Assembly (NCBI GenBank): GCA_947311115.1
Contig: CAMZKE010000154.1
Coordinates: 1 to 35,025, forward strand
Source: an uncultured Bacteroidales bacterium
Lineage (GTDB): Bacteria > Bacteroidota > Bacteroidia > Bacteroidales > JAFGXI01
DNA: 35,025 nt
Direction of reading: 5' to 3'
Positions 27,035-35,025 of the stretch are shown in pieces (position 1 is the stretch's first letter; each line of letters starts with the position of its first letter). Below the pieces are notes generated by a model that saw only the letters and a program-made list of their open reading frames with translations, was not told where the DNA came from and did no database searches. A program made the position numbers and the translations under genes.

Positions 27035-28471
27035 ATGATTATATCAATAAAAGAATTATTAAACTCGGAAAACTACGGAAACAAAGTAAATGTAAAAGGG
27101 TGGGTTAGAACAAAACGAGGAAGTAAAAACGTTGCATTTATTGCACTTAACGATGGCTCTACTATTAATAATATTCAAATTGTAGTTGAAGTTAACGAGC
27201 AAAACGAAAATATTTTAGCAAAAATACATACAGGTGCTTCAATTTCGGTTGATGGCGAATTAGTAAAATCAGAAGGCAAAGGACAAAATGTTGAAATAAA
27301 CTCAATAAAAATAGAGATTCTTGGCGAATCAAATCCTGATGAATATCCATTACAACCCAAAAAACATAGTCTTGAATTTTTAAGAGAAATAGCACACCTT
27401 AGGTTTAGAACAAATACTTTTGGTGCAATTTCACGCATACGTCATGCTATGATTTTTGCAGTACATAGTTTTTTTAATGAGCGAGGGTTTTGTAATGTAC
27501 ATACTCCATTAATTACCGCATCAGATGCTGAAGGAGCTGGCGAAATGTTTAGAGTTACAACACTTCCTGCAAAAGATGCACCCACAAACGAAGAAGGGAA
27601 CGTGGACTTTTCTAATGATTTTTTTGGACGTGAAACAAACTTAACAGTATCAGGTCAGTTAGAAGCCGAACTTGCTGCAATGGCTCTGTCTAAAGTATAT
27701 ACATTTGGGCCTACTTTTAGAGCAGAAAACTCTAATACAACAAGGCATCTAGCCGAATTTTGGATGATTGAACCCGAAGCTGCATTCTACGATATTAACG
27801 ACAATATGGATTTAGCAGAAGATATGCTTAAATATTGTGTTAAATACGCATTAGATAATTGCAAGGAAGATATTGAGTTTTTAAGTAAACGATTACAAGA
27901 AGAAGAAAAAACTAAACCTCAGAACGAACGTTCACAAGAATTAATTGAAAAACTAAATTTTGTTTTAGAAAACAACTTTGAAAGAGTTACTTATACCGAA
28001 GCTATTGATATATTACGTAACTCAAAACCAAATAAGAAAAAGAAATTTCAATATATAATTGATGGATGGGGTGCTGATTTACAATCGGAACACGAAAGAT
28101 ATTTAGTTGAAAAACATTTTAAGAAACCCGTTATTTTAATTGATTACCCAAAAGAAATTAAATCGTTTTACATGAAACAAAATGACGATGGTAAAACTGT
28201 TAGAGCTATGGATATTCTGTTTCCTGGAATTGGTGAAATTGTTGGAGGTTCGCAACGTGAAGAAAACTATGATAAACTTGTTACTCGTATGAACGAAATG
28301 GGTGTCCCTACAAAAGATATGAATTGGTATTTAGATACTCGCAAATTTGGAACTGTACCTCACTCAGGCTTTGGCTTAGGTTTTGAGAGATTAATGTTAT
28401 TTGTAACAGGTATGGGTAATATTAGAGATGTAATACCATTTCCACGTACTCCTAAAAATGCTGAATTTTAA
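27035..28471 (+). CDS. asnS: Asparaginyl-tRNA synthetase
   Basis: Charges tRNA-Asn with asparagine. 478 residues, the usual length. N-terminal OB-fold anticodon-binding domain (about 1-110; [25 protein letters not shown]), then the class II core with motif 1 (about 130-155), motif 2 [23 protein letters not shown], and motif 3 [12 protein letters not shown] near the C-terminus. The [13 protein letters not shown] form separates AsnRS from AspRS. A partial -7 box (27002-27009) precedes ATG 27035. It is monocistronic. Confidence 0.97.
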   Translation: MIISIKELLNSENYGNKVNVKGWVRTKRGSKNVAFIALNDGSTINNIQIVVEVNEQNENILAKIHTGASISVDGELVKSEGKGQNVEINSIKIEILGESNPDEYPLQPKKHSLEFLREIAHLRFRTNTFGAISRIRHAMIFAVHSFFNERGFCNVHTPLITASDAEGAGEMFRVTTLPAKDAPTNEEGNVDFSNDFFGRETNLTVSGQLEAELAAMALSKVYTFGPTFRAENSNTTRHLAEFWMIEPEAAFYDINDNMDLAEDMLKYCVKYALDNCKEDIEFLSKRLQEEEKTKPQNERSQELIEKLNFVLENNFERVTYTEAIDILRNSKPNKKKKFQYIIDGWGADLQSEHERYLVEKHFKKPVILIDYPKEIKSFYMKQNDDGKTVRAMDILFPGIGEIVGGSQREENYDKLVTRMNEMGVPTKDMNWYLDTRKFGTVPHSGFGLGFERLMLFVTGMGNIRDVIPFPRTPKNAEF

Positions 28472-28759
28472 TACTTACTGAACTTTCGCACCCAATATAA
28501 AGTACATACAATAGTTTTAAAATTTATCAAATGAGCTATAAATAGTTGTAATATTGATAAATATGAGAAAAAACAAAATAGTAATATAAATTTGATAGAT
28601 AATGAGTCTATATATTGTCTCAAGCCTGTCTGGCTTGAAGACATATAATGAAAATTATTGGCATTTTGGAATCTTATACAAAAACACAGTAAAGATTTAA
28701 TAAGCTGTAAATAAACATATAAACAGTATTTTTATAGCTACGCAAAAGCTTGTAAAACC

Positions 28760-29176
28760 TTAGCTTTCTAACAGAAAAATTTTCAGTTCTGCTTTTGCTA
28801 TTAATTTATCATTACAAAAAATCTGAGCTTCAACAACACTTGCGTTAAAAACTTCTGCCGTAATATTTAGCTTAGTTTCAATAATATCGTTAAGTTTTGG
28901 TAATAAATATACCTCAAAATTTTTAACCGCTCCAATAAACCCTTTTTTAGGAATCTCTTTGTTAATATATGCATTATAACCTGTTCCTGCAGCAGCAGTT
29001 TGTGCCATGTTTTCTATTAGAGCAACTTCTTGCAACTCGCCGTTTTGTACAAAAATATTATCTGTAATTATTTTAAAACTAGTACGTACTTCTTTTTCCG
29101 AAAACGATAATAATTTATCAATCATTATCATTGGTTTACGTTGTGGTATTAACTTTGTTATTTCTATTTTATCCAT
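28760..29176 (-). CDS. Hotdog-fold 3-hydroxyacyl-ACP dehydratase-like protein
   Basis: A 138-residue single-hotdog protein of the group found with aryl polyene/flexirubin and dialkylresorcinol genes. It opens with IPQRKPMIMIDKLL and has the helix VALIENMAQTAAAGTGY (Glu55 in the FabZ catalytic-Glu position) and the GFIGAVKN strand. The FabZ motif GHFPxxP with the catalytic His is absent: the region reads FVQNGELQ. Either another residue works as base or it is a binding protein. It is the last gene of the dar-type operon, 3 bp after darB. It probably acts on an ACP- or CoA-linked acyl chain used by the ketosynthase. Confidence 0.75.
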   Translation of the reverse strand: MDKIEITKLIPQRKPMIMIDKLLSFSEKEVRTSFKIITDNIFVQNGELQEVALIENMAQTAAAGTGYNAYINKEIPKKGFIGAVKNFEVYLLPKLNDIIETKLNITAEVFNASVVEAQIFCNDKLIAKAELKIFLLES

Positions 29177-29179
29177 AAA

Positions 29180-30322
29180 CTAAACTGCCGTTAATAATAT
29201 ATAAGCATATGAGAACCTTGCACTTTCAGGACTCATAACAAGTATTTTATCACCTTTTTTAAGTTTCTTTGAGTTAAATAATTCTTCTAACATTAGATAA
29301 GCAGAAGCGGAACCAACATTACCATATTTAGTAAGATTTGTAAACCATTTTTCAGAACTTATTGAACAGCCAACTTTTGCTGATTCTTCAGCTATTTTAT
29401 CTCTAAAAAATTCTGACGACATATGGGGTAAGAAATAATCTATTTCATTGGTTGTGAAATTATATTTATCAACAACACGCTTGATAGCTTTTGCTCCGTA
29501 TTTAATAATATTTTCACCAAGTAAACGTGAATTTTGAGCTAATGCCATTACCGATTTCTCATTTATTACTTCTTTATCAAGCTCACGCCAAGGTATAAGC
29601 TGTCCTTTTCTATCAGGTATGCCACCTGAATACATACAGGTATCTAACTCATTAGCATACGAAATAATATCAACCCATTCAACCTTTAACGATAATCTAT
29701 TTTTGTTTGGTTTATTCTGCATTAACGCAACAGCCGCTCCATCAGAAAGCATCCAACGTAAAAAATCACGTTCAAAAGCAATATAAGGTCTGTTTTTTAT
29801 TTCTAAAAGCTTATCAGATTCTTCTTTAAAATTTTTAGCAAGCATCCATGCTGATAATTTCTCTGAACCTCCTGAAATAGCATTATTAACTTCTCCAAGA
29901 GCAACAGACATATAAGCATACTTAAATGCTAACATTCCGGAATTACAAGTCCCCTCAGGTGTAATAGCCTCTAAAGCTCTGTTTTTTAGTAGCCCCTGTA
30001 CCATTTGAGCATGAGAAGGCACAATTTGGTCGGCAGATGAAGTTCCTAATGCAAGTAATTCAATATCTTGAGATGTAAAACTATTATCAAATAATTTATT
30101 TATTGCTTCTACTGCAATTTCTGAATTGGTATGAGTTGATCGACCTCCTTTTTCTAATGCATAATATCTAGTTTTAATTCCATTATTGCGTAAAATTAAA
30201 GTTCGAGCTTTTGAATTAATACCATTTATTTTGCCAAGATAATCTTCCATTTCATTATTTCCTATTGGCGAATTTGGAAGAAATTTTTCTAATTTATTTA
30301 TATAAACATTTATTTTTTTCAT
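29180..30322 (-). CDS. darB: FabH-like ketosynthase, DarB-type
   Basis: A 380-residue KAS III-fold enzyme with the full catalytic triad: Cys126 (PEGTCNSGM), His300 (FLPHMSSE) and Asn335 (KYGNVGSAS). Its length and its position between a DarA-type flavoprotein and a hotdog protein fit DarB, which condenses two acyl units into the cyclohexanedione precursor of dialkylresorcinols (known for Pseudomonas and Flavobacteria). Housekeeping FabH is shorter (about 320) and usually lies with other fab genes. It starts 12 bp after darA, so it belongs to the same operon. The symbol is by homology pattern and context. Confidence 0.75.
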   Translation of the reverse strand: MKKINVYINKLEKFLPNSPIGNNEMEDYLGKINGINSKARTLILRNNGIKTRYYALEKGGRSTHTNSEIAVEAINKLFDNSFTSQDIELLALGTSSADQIVPSHAQMVQGLLKNRALEAITPEGTCNSGMLAFKYAYMSVALGEVNNAISGGSEKLSAWMLAKNFKEESDKLLEIKNRPYIAFERDFLRWMLSDGAAVALMQNKPNKNRLSLKVEWVDIISYANELDTCMYSGGIPDRKGQLIPWRELDKEVINEKSVMALAQNSRLLGENIIKYGAKAIKRVVDKYNFTTNEIDYFLPHMSSEFFRDKIAEESAKVGCSISSEKWFTNLTKYGNVGSASAYLMLEELFNSKKLKKGDKILVMSPESARFSYAYILLTAV

Positions 30323-30334
30323 TTGGGTTTATAT

Positions 30335-31246
30335 TTATAATTTTAATAATGATATATCAGATATTTTTTTACTTGTAATAGGGTATAAAAGATAAAATAT
30401 AAGCATAAATAAAATATGAACTATAGGTGAAATTGCAAAAATTAAAAACAACAAATAATTTTTAAATGCACGTACTAATAATAATCTTTTAGGGTTTTCC
30501 ATTTCACCTTTTTTGATAATTTTATTAGCCCAAATTTTAAAAATACGTTTTGCATTTTGTTCTGTTATTTTTACTGCAAAATTAATAGGAACACCACCTA
30601 TCGATACTACTTTAGATTGAAAATCTTCAAAATTATTATTTTCAAAAGCCGTTTTTATTAACTCACCATATTTTGAAGCATAGTTTATTTCTTTTGTTGA
30701 TACTCCAGCTTCAGGTAGATTTTTATACGGTCCTTTTTTTGCAGTAAACATCCATTTAATTATTGTTAAAACACTAATTAAATTATTGTGTTTATCAATA
30801 AATACAATATTACCAACATGCTTAGCCCCAATTTCTTTTAATCTTTTAGAAATATCTTTAAGAGCCATTACCCACATATTTCGTGCACCTACAAGAGTTA
30901 TAACTTTTGTATCTTTAAATATATGTTTATACTTATCATCTTGTAAAAAACTCCAAAAAGGAATTGATGGCGATAAATACCAAATTTGATGAGCTAAGAT
31001 TATTAAATCGTAATTATTTTTTTCAAAATCAACTTCATTAATTTCACACTTAACCCCTAAAACACTTTCCGGCATTACATTAAAAAAATCATCTGATTTC
31101 CATGGGAAAGGATATGATTTTACAGGTTCTATTTCTTTGTATGTTATGTTGTAATCAACATTTTTTGCTAATGACGATAACAAATTATTGGAAATTTCTT
31201 TTAATTGACCTGACTGACTGTAATATATTACTAATATTTCTTTCAT
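30335..31246 (-). CDS. darA: DarA-type flavoprotein (dialkylresorcinol aromatase/condensing enzyme)
   Basis: A 303-residue protein. The N-terminus is a flavodoxin-like FMN-binding domain (EILVIYYSQSGQLKEI, phosphate loop SQSGQ at 10-14; LIILAHQIWYLSPSIPF; LVGARNMW). The C-terminus carries two hydrophobic segments (about 255-295) ending YLLYPITSKK, a tail I recognise from Bacteroidetes DarA proteins. DarA aromatises the DarB product to a 2,5-dialkylresorcinol. The first gene of the three-gene minus-strand operon. A TACTTTTG box at 31259-31266 on the minus strand may be its promoter. Identity as DarA is supported by motif and the darB neighbour, not by a search. Confidence 0.75.
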   Translation of the reverse strand: MKEILVIYYSQSGQLKEISNNLLSSLAKNVDYNITYKEIEPVKSYPFPWKSDDFFNVMPESVLGVKCEINEVDFEKNNYDLIILAHQIWYLSPSIPFWSFLQDDKYKHIFKDTKVITLVGARNMWVMALKDISKRLKEIGAKHVGNIVFIDKHNNLISVLTIIKWMFTAKKGPYKNLPEAGVSTKEINYASKYGELIKTAFENNNFEDFQSKVVSIGGVPINFAVKITEQNAKRIFKIWANKIIKKGEMENPKRLLLVRAFKNYLLFLIFAISPIVHILFMLIFYLLYPITSKKISDISLLKL

Positions 31247-31410
31247 GTTGATTTTACAAAAGTAATCAATTAATAGTAATTTTTTAGCTAAATATAACTC
31301 ATTTTAAAATGTTAATAATAATATTGGAGTTCCAAAAAAGTTTGCTACACTAATATGTAGAATATTTAATTTTTTTACAGTAACTTAGCAATGTAAATAT
31401 TAATATAACA

Positions 31411-32241
31411 ATGAGAAAATTACTTTTACTGCATATACTTATAATTTTCACCTACTTATCGGTATTTTCGCAAAATGAAAATTTTATATCGCTTGGAGCA
31501 AGAAGTGTTGGAATGGGTAACACATCGGTTAATTTTACCGATGTTTGGGCAGTGCAAAACAATCAGGCAGGTTTAGGGTTTATACAATCATCGTCAATAG
31601 GATTACATTACGAAAACCGATATGGCATAAGCAATTTAGGTTATAAATCTATAGCAGGTGCATTTAAAACTAACTCAGGAACCTTTGGTGTAAAATTTAA
31701 TTATCAAGGATACTCAACTTACAATAATATTGAAACAGGTGTTTCTTACGGAAGAAGTTTTGGAGAATATTTTGCCGCAGGAATACAGATTGATTATTTA
31801 CACACTTCTTTATCGCAAGATTATGGTAGTGCAGGTATGGCCCTTGCCGAGATAGGAATATTGGCAAAACCTATAAAAAATTTAATTATTGGAGCTCATG
31901 TTTATAACCCTACAATGAGCAAATATAAAGAAACTGTAAATACCGAACGTATTCCTACAATTTTTAAGTTTGGAGCAGGATATAAATTTGATGATGTAGC
32001 TTTTTTAAATGCAGAAATTGTAAAAGATATTGATTATCCTTTTATTATTAGAGCCGGAGTTGAATTTAATTTGGTTAAAAATTTTGTTGCTCGTGCAGGA
32101 GTTTCAAGTAATAATTCGCTTATAAGTTTTGGTGCAGGTTATAAATTAAAAGGCTTTCATATTGATGTTGCTTTTTCTTATCATTCATATTTAGGATATT
32201 CTCCTTTTATAACTTTGGTATATAATTTTAACAAACAATAA
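31411..32241 (+). CDS. PorV/PorQ-type outer-membrane barrel protein
   Basis: A 276-residue protein with a signal peptide (about 1-20, HILIIFTYLSVFSQ). The mature part opens with NFISLGARSVGMGNTSVNFTDVWAVQNNQAGLGF, the hallmark of the PorV/PorQ/UPF0164 beta-barrel group, and continues with alternating amphipathic strands ending FITLVYNFNK. PorV and PorQ serve type IX secretion, but this family has many paralogues, so T9SS function is not proven. The next gene starts at the base after its TAA (32239-32241/32242), so the two are translationally coupled. Confidence 0.8.
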   Translation: MRKLLLLHILIIFTYLSVFSQNENFISLGARSVGMGNTSVNFTDVWAVQNNQAGLGFIQSSSIGLHYENRYGISNLGYKSIAGAFKTNSGTFGVKFNYQGYSTYNNIETGVSYGRSFGEYFAAGIQIDYLHTSLSQDYGSAGMALAEIGILAKPIKNLIIGAHVYNPTMSKYKETVNTERIPTIFKFGAGYKFDDVAFLNAEIVKDIDYPFIIRAGVEFNLVKNFVARAGVSSNNSLISFGAGYKLKGFHIDVAFSYHSYLGYSPFITLVYNFNKQ

Positions 32242-34311
32242 ATGGGTAAATATTTTAAAATACTAATAATATTATTGTTTGTTAGCAACTTAAGTTTTTC
32301 TCAAATTGAAGATGGTAGTACCAATACTATTGAAACAATTATTGAAAATATTGCATCGAATATTGACGGAGAAATTGATTATACTACTTTATACGACCAG
32401 CTTATATATTATTATAATAACCCTGTAAATATTAATACTTGTAGTGCCGACGATTTAGAAAAATTATACTTTATAAATAATTTTCAGATAAAGCAATTAT
32501 TAGATTATAGAGAAAAATACGGTAAAATATATTCTATATATGAGCTTCAACTTATAAAAGGTTTTAATAACGATTTAATTGCGAAACTTATTCCATTTAT
32601 TAGTGTTGAAGCAGTAAATAAAAAACAAAATTTCAGTTTAAAAAACACCTTTAAATACGGTAAGCATCAGTTATTTTTACGAACACAAGGTATTATTGAA
32701 GACCAAGCCGGTTATTTTGTTCCTGATAGCGAAAAAACAGAAAGCAATCATTATTTGGGTAATCCGTATAAGATTTATGCAAAATATCAGTTTAAATTTT
32801 CAAATAAAATTCAATTTGGAATTACAGCAGAAAAAGATGCAGGCGAAGAGTTTTTTAAAGGTTCGCAACCAAACGGTTTCGATTTTTACTCGGCATACTT
32901 GCAAGTTAATAATATTGGAATAGTAAAAAAAGTAATTATTGGCGATTATTTAGCTCAATTTGGTCAAGGTCTTACTCTATATAGAGGATTAAGTTTTGGA
33001 AAATCAACCGATGTTGGAGGTATTTTAAAATCAGCTACAGGAATAAGAAAATACTCATCGAGCAACGAATTAGAATATTTTAGAGGTGGAGCAATAACTG
33101 TTGGTAAAAATAATTGGGAAGTATCAACATTCTACTCAAATCATAATATTGACGGTAGTATAAAAAAGGACACATCAGAAAGTAACGAAGAGTATATAAA
33201 TTCGTTATACTCAGTTTCCGACCACGGTACCATTTCTGGAGTAAACAAAAAAAATGCAATTAACGAGCAAGCTTTTGGAACAAACCTTTCCTACTCTTTT
33301 AGCAAACTAAAAATTGGACTTACAGGAGTTTACTCAAAATACAGTCATAATATACAAGCATCAAACGATAAGGATAAAAAATTTAGTTTTATAGGAAACG
33401 ACAACTATAATATTGGAGCTGATTATCAGTTAAGTTTAAACAGATTTTACTTTTTTGGAGAGTACGCAACAGACAAAAATTTAAACACAGCATTTTTAAC
33501 AGGAGTAAATATAAAAGTTGTAGAACAAGTGTACTTATCAACATTATACCGTAATTATTCGGTTGGTTATGTAGGCTTATTTTCAAATGGTTTTGCCGAA
33601 GGTTCATCAACAAACAACGAATCAGGAATATATACAGGTATTGTTTATCACCCATATAAATCGGTTAAAATTTCGGGTTATTGGGATAGTTACAAATTTA
33701 ATTGGATGAAATATAGAATTTATTCGCCATCGAATGGATTCGATTATTTTTTGAAAGCAGAATATACTCCTCTGCGCGATTTTATGGTTCAAGCTTATGT
33801 TCGTCAAGAAATAAAAAGTCAAAATATTAGCGACCAAGAAAGTGGTATTCAGAAAATTACCGATATAAATAAAATTAGATACCGTTTACATTTAGCATAT
33901 AAGATTAACAGTAATATTACCCTTAAAAACAGATTTGAAGTAGTTACTTATAATAATGGTATTGATGAAAAGTCGAAAGGCTATTTATTATATCAAGACA
34001 TTGCATACCGCCCACATAAAATACCTACTGTATTTTATACAAGGCTTGCATTCTTTGACACACACGATTATAATTCTAGAATTTACGCTTACGAAAACGA
34101 TGTTTTATATTCTTTTTCTGTACCTGCTTATTACGGTAGAGGTATGAGGTATTATTTTATGATAAAACATACTATTATTAAAAATTTAGATATCTGGGTT
34201 AGGTTTGCACAAACAGTTTATACTGATAGAAACGTAATAGGTAGCGGATTAACTGAAATTCAAGGCAACCGGAAATCAGAAATTAAATTTCAAGTTAGGT
34301 ACAAGTTTTAA
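32242..34311 (+). CDS. HhH-domain outer-membrane beta-barrel protein
   Basis: A 689-residue exported protein. Signal peptide about 1-20. Residues 60-120 are a ComEA-type helix-hairpin-helix region (VNINTCSADDLEKLYFI; QLLDYREKYGKIYSIYELQLI). The remaining roughly 560 residues are amphipathic beta strands of an outer-membrane barrel, ending KSEIKFQVRYKF with the terminal Phe typical of barrel proteins. ComEA-type HhH domains bind DNA; here the HhH would face the periplasm. Function is unknown. The TAA stop is also the start of repeat copy 4. Confidence 0.82.
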   Translation: MGKYFKILIILLFVSNLSFSQIEDGSTNTIETIIENIASNIDGEIDYTTLYDQLIYYYNNPVNINTCSADDLEKLYFINNFQIKQLLDYREKYGKIYSIYELQLIKGFNNDLIAKLIPFISVEAVNKKQNFSLKNTFKYGKHQLFLRTQGIIEDQAGYFVPDSEKTESNHYLGNPYKIYAKYQFKFSNKIQFGITAEKDAGEEFFKGSQPNGFDFYSAYLQVNNIGIVKKVIIGDYLAQFGQGLTLYRGLSFGKSTDVGGILKSATGIRKYSSSNELEYFRGGAITVGKNNWEVSTFYSNHNIDGSIKKDTSESNEEYINSLYSVSDHGTISGVNKKNAINEQAFGTNLSYSFSKLKIGLTGVYSKYSHNIQASNDKDKKFSFIGNDNYNIGADYQLSLNRFYFFGEYATDKNLNTAFLTGVNIKVVEQVYLSTLYRNYSVGYVGLFSNGFAEGSSTNNESGIYTGIVYHPYKSVKISGYWDSYKFNWMKYRIYSPSNGFDYFLKAEYTPLRDFMVQAYVRQEIKSQNISDQESGIQKITDINKIRYRLHLAYKINSNITLKNRFEVVTYNNGIDEKSKGYLLYQDIAYRPHKIPTVFYTRLAFFDTHDYNSRIYAYENDVLYSFSVPAYYGRGMRYYFMIKHTIIKNLDIWVRFAQTVYTDRNVIGSGLTEIQGNRKSEIKFQVRYKF

Positions 34312-34403
34312 TCTGTTTGGGTTTAATTCCTCGTCCCTTGGGACGTATAAAAGAATAGTATTCCAAAACGATACCTCGTCCGCTTGCGGCGAGGAGATTC
34401 ATT
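34307..34403 (+). repeat. 97-bp structured intergenic repeat, copy 4
   Basis: Same orientation and length as the other copies. Hairpin I (CGTCC-CTTG-GGACG) and hairpin III are perfect. It starts inside the TAA stop of the HhH-barrel gene and ends 36 bp before the stop of the convergent NuoB-like gene. Confidence 0.95.
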
Positions 34404-34439
34404 AAAAAACTGCTTTTTATACCTAATTTAGCCATAATG

Positions 34440-34970
34440 TTATTCCCTTGTTAAGCTTAAAATACCATTAATAATTGTTAACGGATGCGATGGGTTACCC
34501 GGAATATATAAATCAACTTTTATGTCTTTCAAAATACTCCGATTTATGGCTTTACTATCGACAAACAAACCACCACTAATAGCATCTACTCCGCAAAGTA
34601 CAAATATTTTTGGTTCAGGAATAGCATCGTAGGCAATACGCAATGGACCAGCCATATTTTCGGTAATAGGACCTGTTAGCACAATACCATCGGCATGACG
34701 AGGTGAGGCTGTAAATTCAATGCCAAATCTGCCCATATCGAAATTGGCGTTTCCGGCTGCACCTAATTCTGTTTCGCAAGAATTATCGCCTCCGGCAGAT
34801 ACCTGACGTAATTTTAGTGACTTCGAAAAAGTATTTTTTACTTCCTTTCTAATGGCTTTTTTATCTACTAATATTGGAGCTGTTTCGCCTTCTTTTACAA
34901 TTAAATTTTCTCTATTATTGGTCATAGCTGTCCGAAATAATAAATTAGGAAAAAAGCCAAACTTTTCCAA
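34440..34970 (-). CDS. NuoB/hydrogenase small-subunit-like protein with incomplete Fe-S ligands
   Basis: A 176-residue protein of the complex I NuoB/group 4 hydrogenase small-subunit family, normally carrying a [4Fe-4S] cluster next to the large subunit. The fold is shown by SAGGDNSCETELGAAGN (58-74), FGIEFTASPRHADGIVLTGPITENM (82-106), CGVDAISGG (126-134) and DLYIPGNPSHP (153-163). Only Cys65 and Cys126 remain. The first position of CxxC is Asp62, and the PGCP cysteine is Asn159. This pattern suggests a hydrogenase-related or complex I-related complex that lost its cluster (possibly of the Ehr type). The start is uncertain: TTG 34970 gives the longest convincing frame, and ATG 34925 is an alternative. 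Its partners must lie beyond 35025. At 34971-35025 an upstream minus-strand gene end is likely but too short to identify. Confidence 0.75.
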   Translation of the reverse strand: MEKFGFFPNLLFRTAMTNNRENLIVKEGETAPILVDKKAIRKEVKNTFSKSLKLRQVSAGGDNSCETELGAAGNANFDMGRFGIEFTASPRHADGIVLTGPITENMAGPLRIAYDAIPEPKIFVLCGVDAISGGLFVDSKAINRSILKDIKVDLYIPGNPSHPLTIINGILSLTRE

Positions 34971-35025
34971 ATTTTGAAGTACAAACTTTAAATAAAAAAA
35001 TTATGGGCTTTCTTCCACCTCACAA

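Noticed and set aside
28617-28642. Hairpin between asnS and the dar operon as a terminator
   Set aside because: A 10-bp stem with one bulge exists, but no T-run follows on either strand.
1-35025. tRNA-Sec, CRISPR arrays, intact IS elements, phage genes
   Set aside because: I looked for cloverleaf T-loop motifs, regularly spaced repeats and transposase frames and found none.
34971-35025. A named upstream partner of the NuoB-like gene
   Set aside because: Only 55 bases remain; two frames end in stops there and neither can be assigned.

Overview
The window is strongly AT-rich chromosomal DNA from a Bacteroidetes (Bacteroidota) bacterium, probably an environmental Bacteroidales/Marinilabiliales-type lineage. 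The evidence is a type IX secretion C-terminal sorting domain, PorV/PorQ-like and HhH-plus-barrel outer-membrane proteins, DUF1573 and DUF5063 proteins, the zapA/6S RNA/rny neighbourhood, a stand-alone MCE protein, and promoters of the Bacteroidetes TTTG-N20-TAnnTTTG type. No phage, CRISPR array, intact IS element or tRNA was found.

Layout. 0.1-1.7 kb (minus): a thioredoxin-fold protein with rearranged cysteines and a periplasmic DUF1573 protein. 2.1-3.2 kb (plus): selD, whose true N-terminus lies upstream of an in-frame TGA (Sec20), so the organism probably makes selenocysteine. 3.2-4.5 kb (minus): an MlaD/MCE lipid-transport protein. 4.7-7.0 kb (plus): a YfcE-type metallophosphoesterase, then a dihydroorotate-dehydrogenase-like protein paired with a ferredoxin-NADP reductase. 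7.1-8.3 kb (minus): DUF5063 plus a DEDDy 3'-5' exonuclease. 8.5-9.3 kb: an LpxL-type acyltransferase. 9.6-15.5 kb: a 1699-residue SLC12-type cation-chloride transporter fused to a long helical region, a P-loop ATPase and a winged-helix-like end, followed by a small MscS-type channel. 15.5-17.2 kb (minus): an M23 peptidase. 17.4-19.8 kb: a ZapB-like coiled coil, zapA, a probable 6S RNA and rny. 20.2-25.2 kb: a giant PKD/SprB surface protein secreted by T9SS. 25.6-26.9 kb (minus): a TPR lipoprotein-like secreted protein. 27.0-28.5 kb: asnS. 28.8-31.2 kb (minus): a three-gene dialkylresorcinol-type cassette (darA-darB-hotdog dehydratase). 31.4-34.3 kb: two outer-membrane barrel genes in tandem. 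34.4-35.0 kb (minus): a NuoB-like small subunit lacking two of four Fe-S ligands, the start of a complex that continues out of the window.

Three things stand out. First, a 97-bp structured repeat occurs four times, always on the plus strand and always downstream of a plus-strand gene. Two copies begin inside the stop codon of the preceding gene, and their substitutions mostly keep hairpin pairing. Second, the SLC12-ATPase fusion next to an MscS channel looks like a one-polypeptide, nucleotide-sensing ion/osmotic module. Third, several proteins keep a well-known fold but lack its canonical catalytic or cofactor residues: the DHODH-like protein, the hotdog dehydratase, the NuoB-like subunit and the thioredoxin-like protein.
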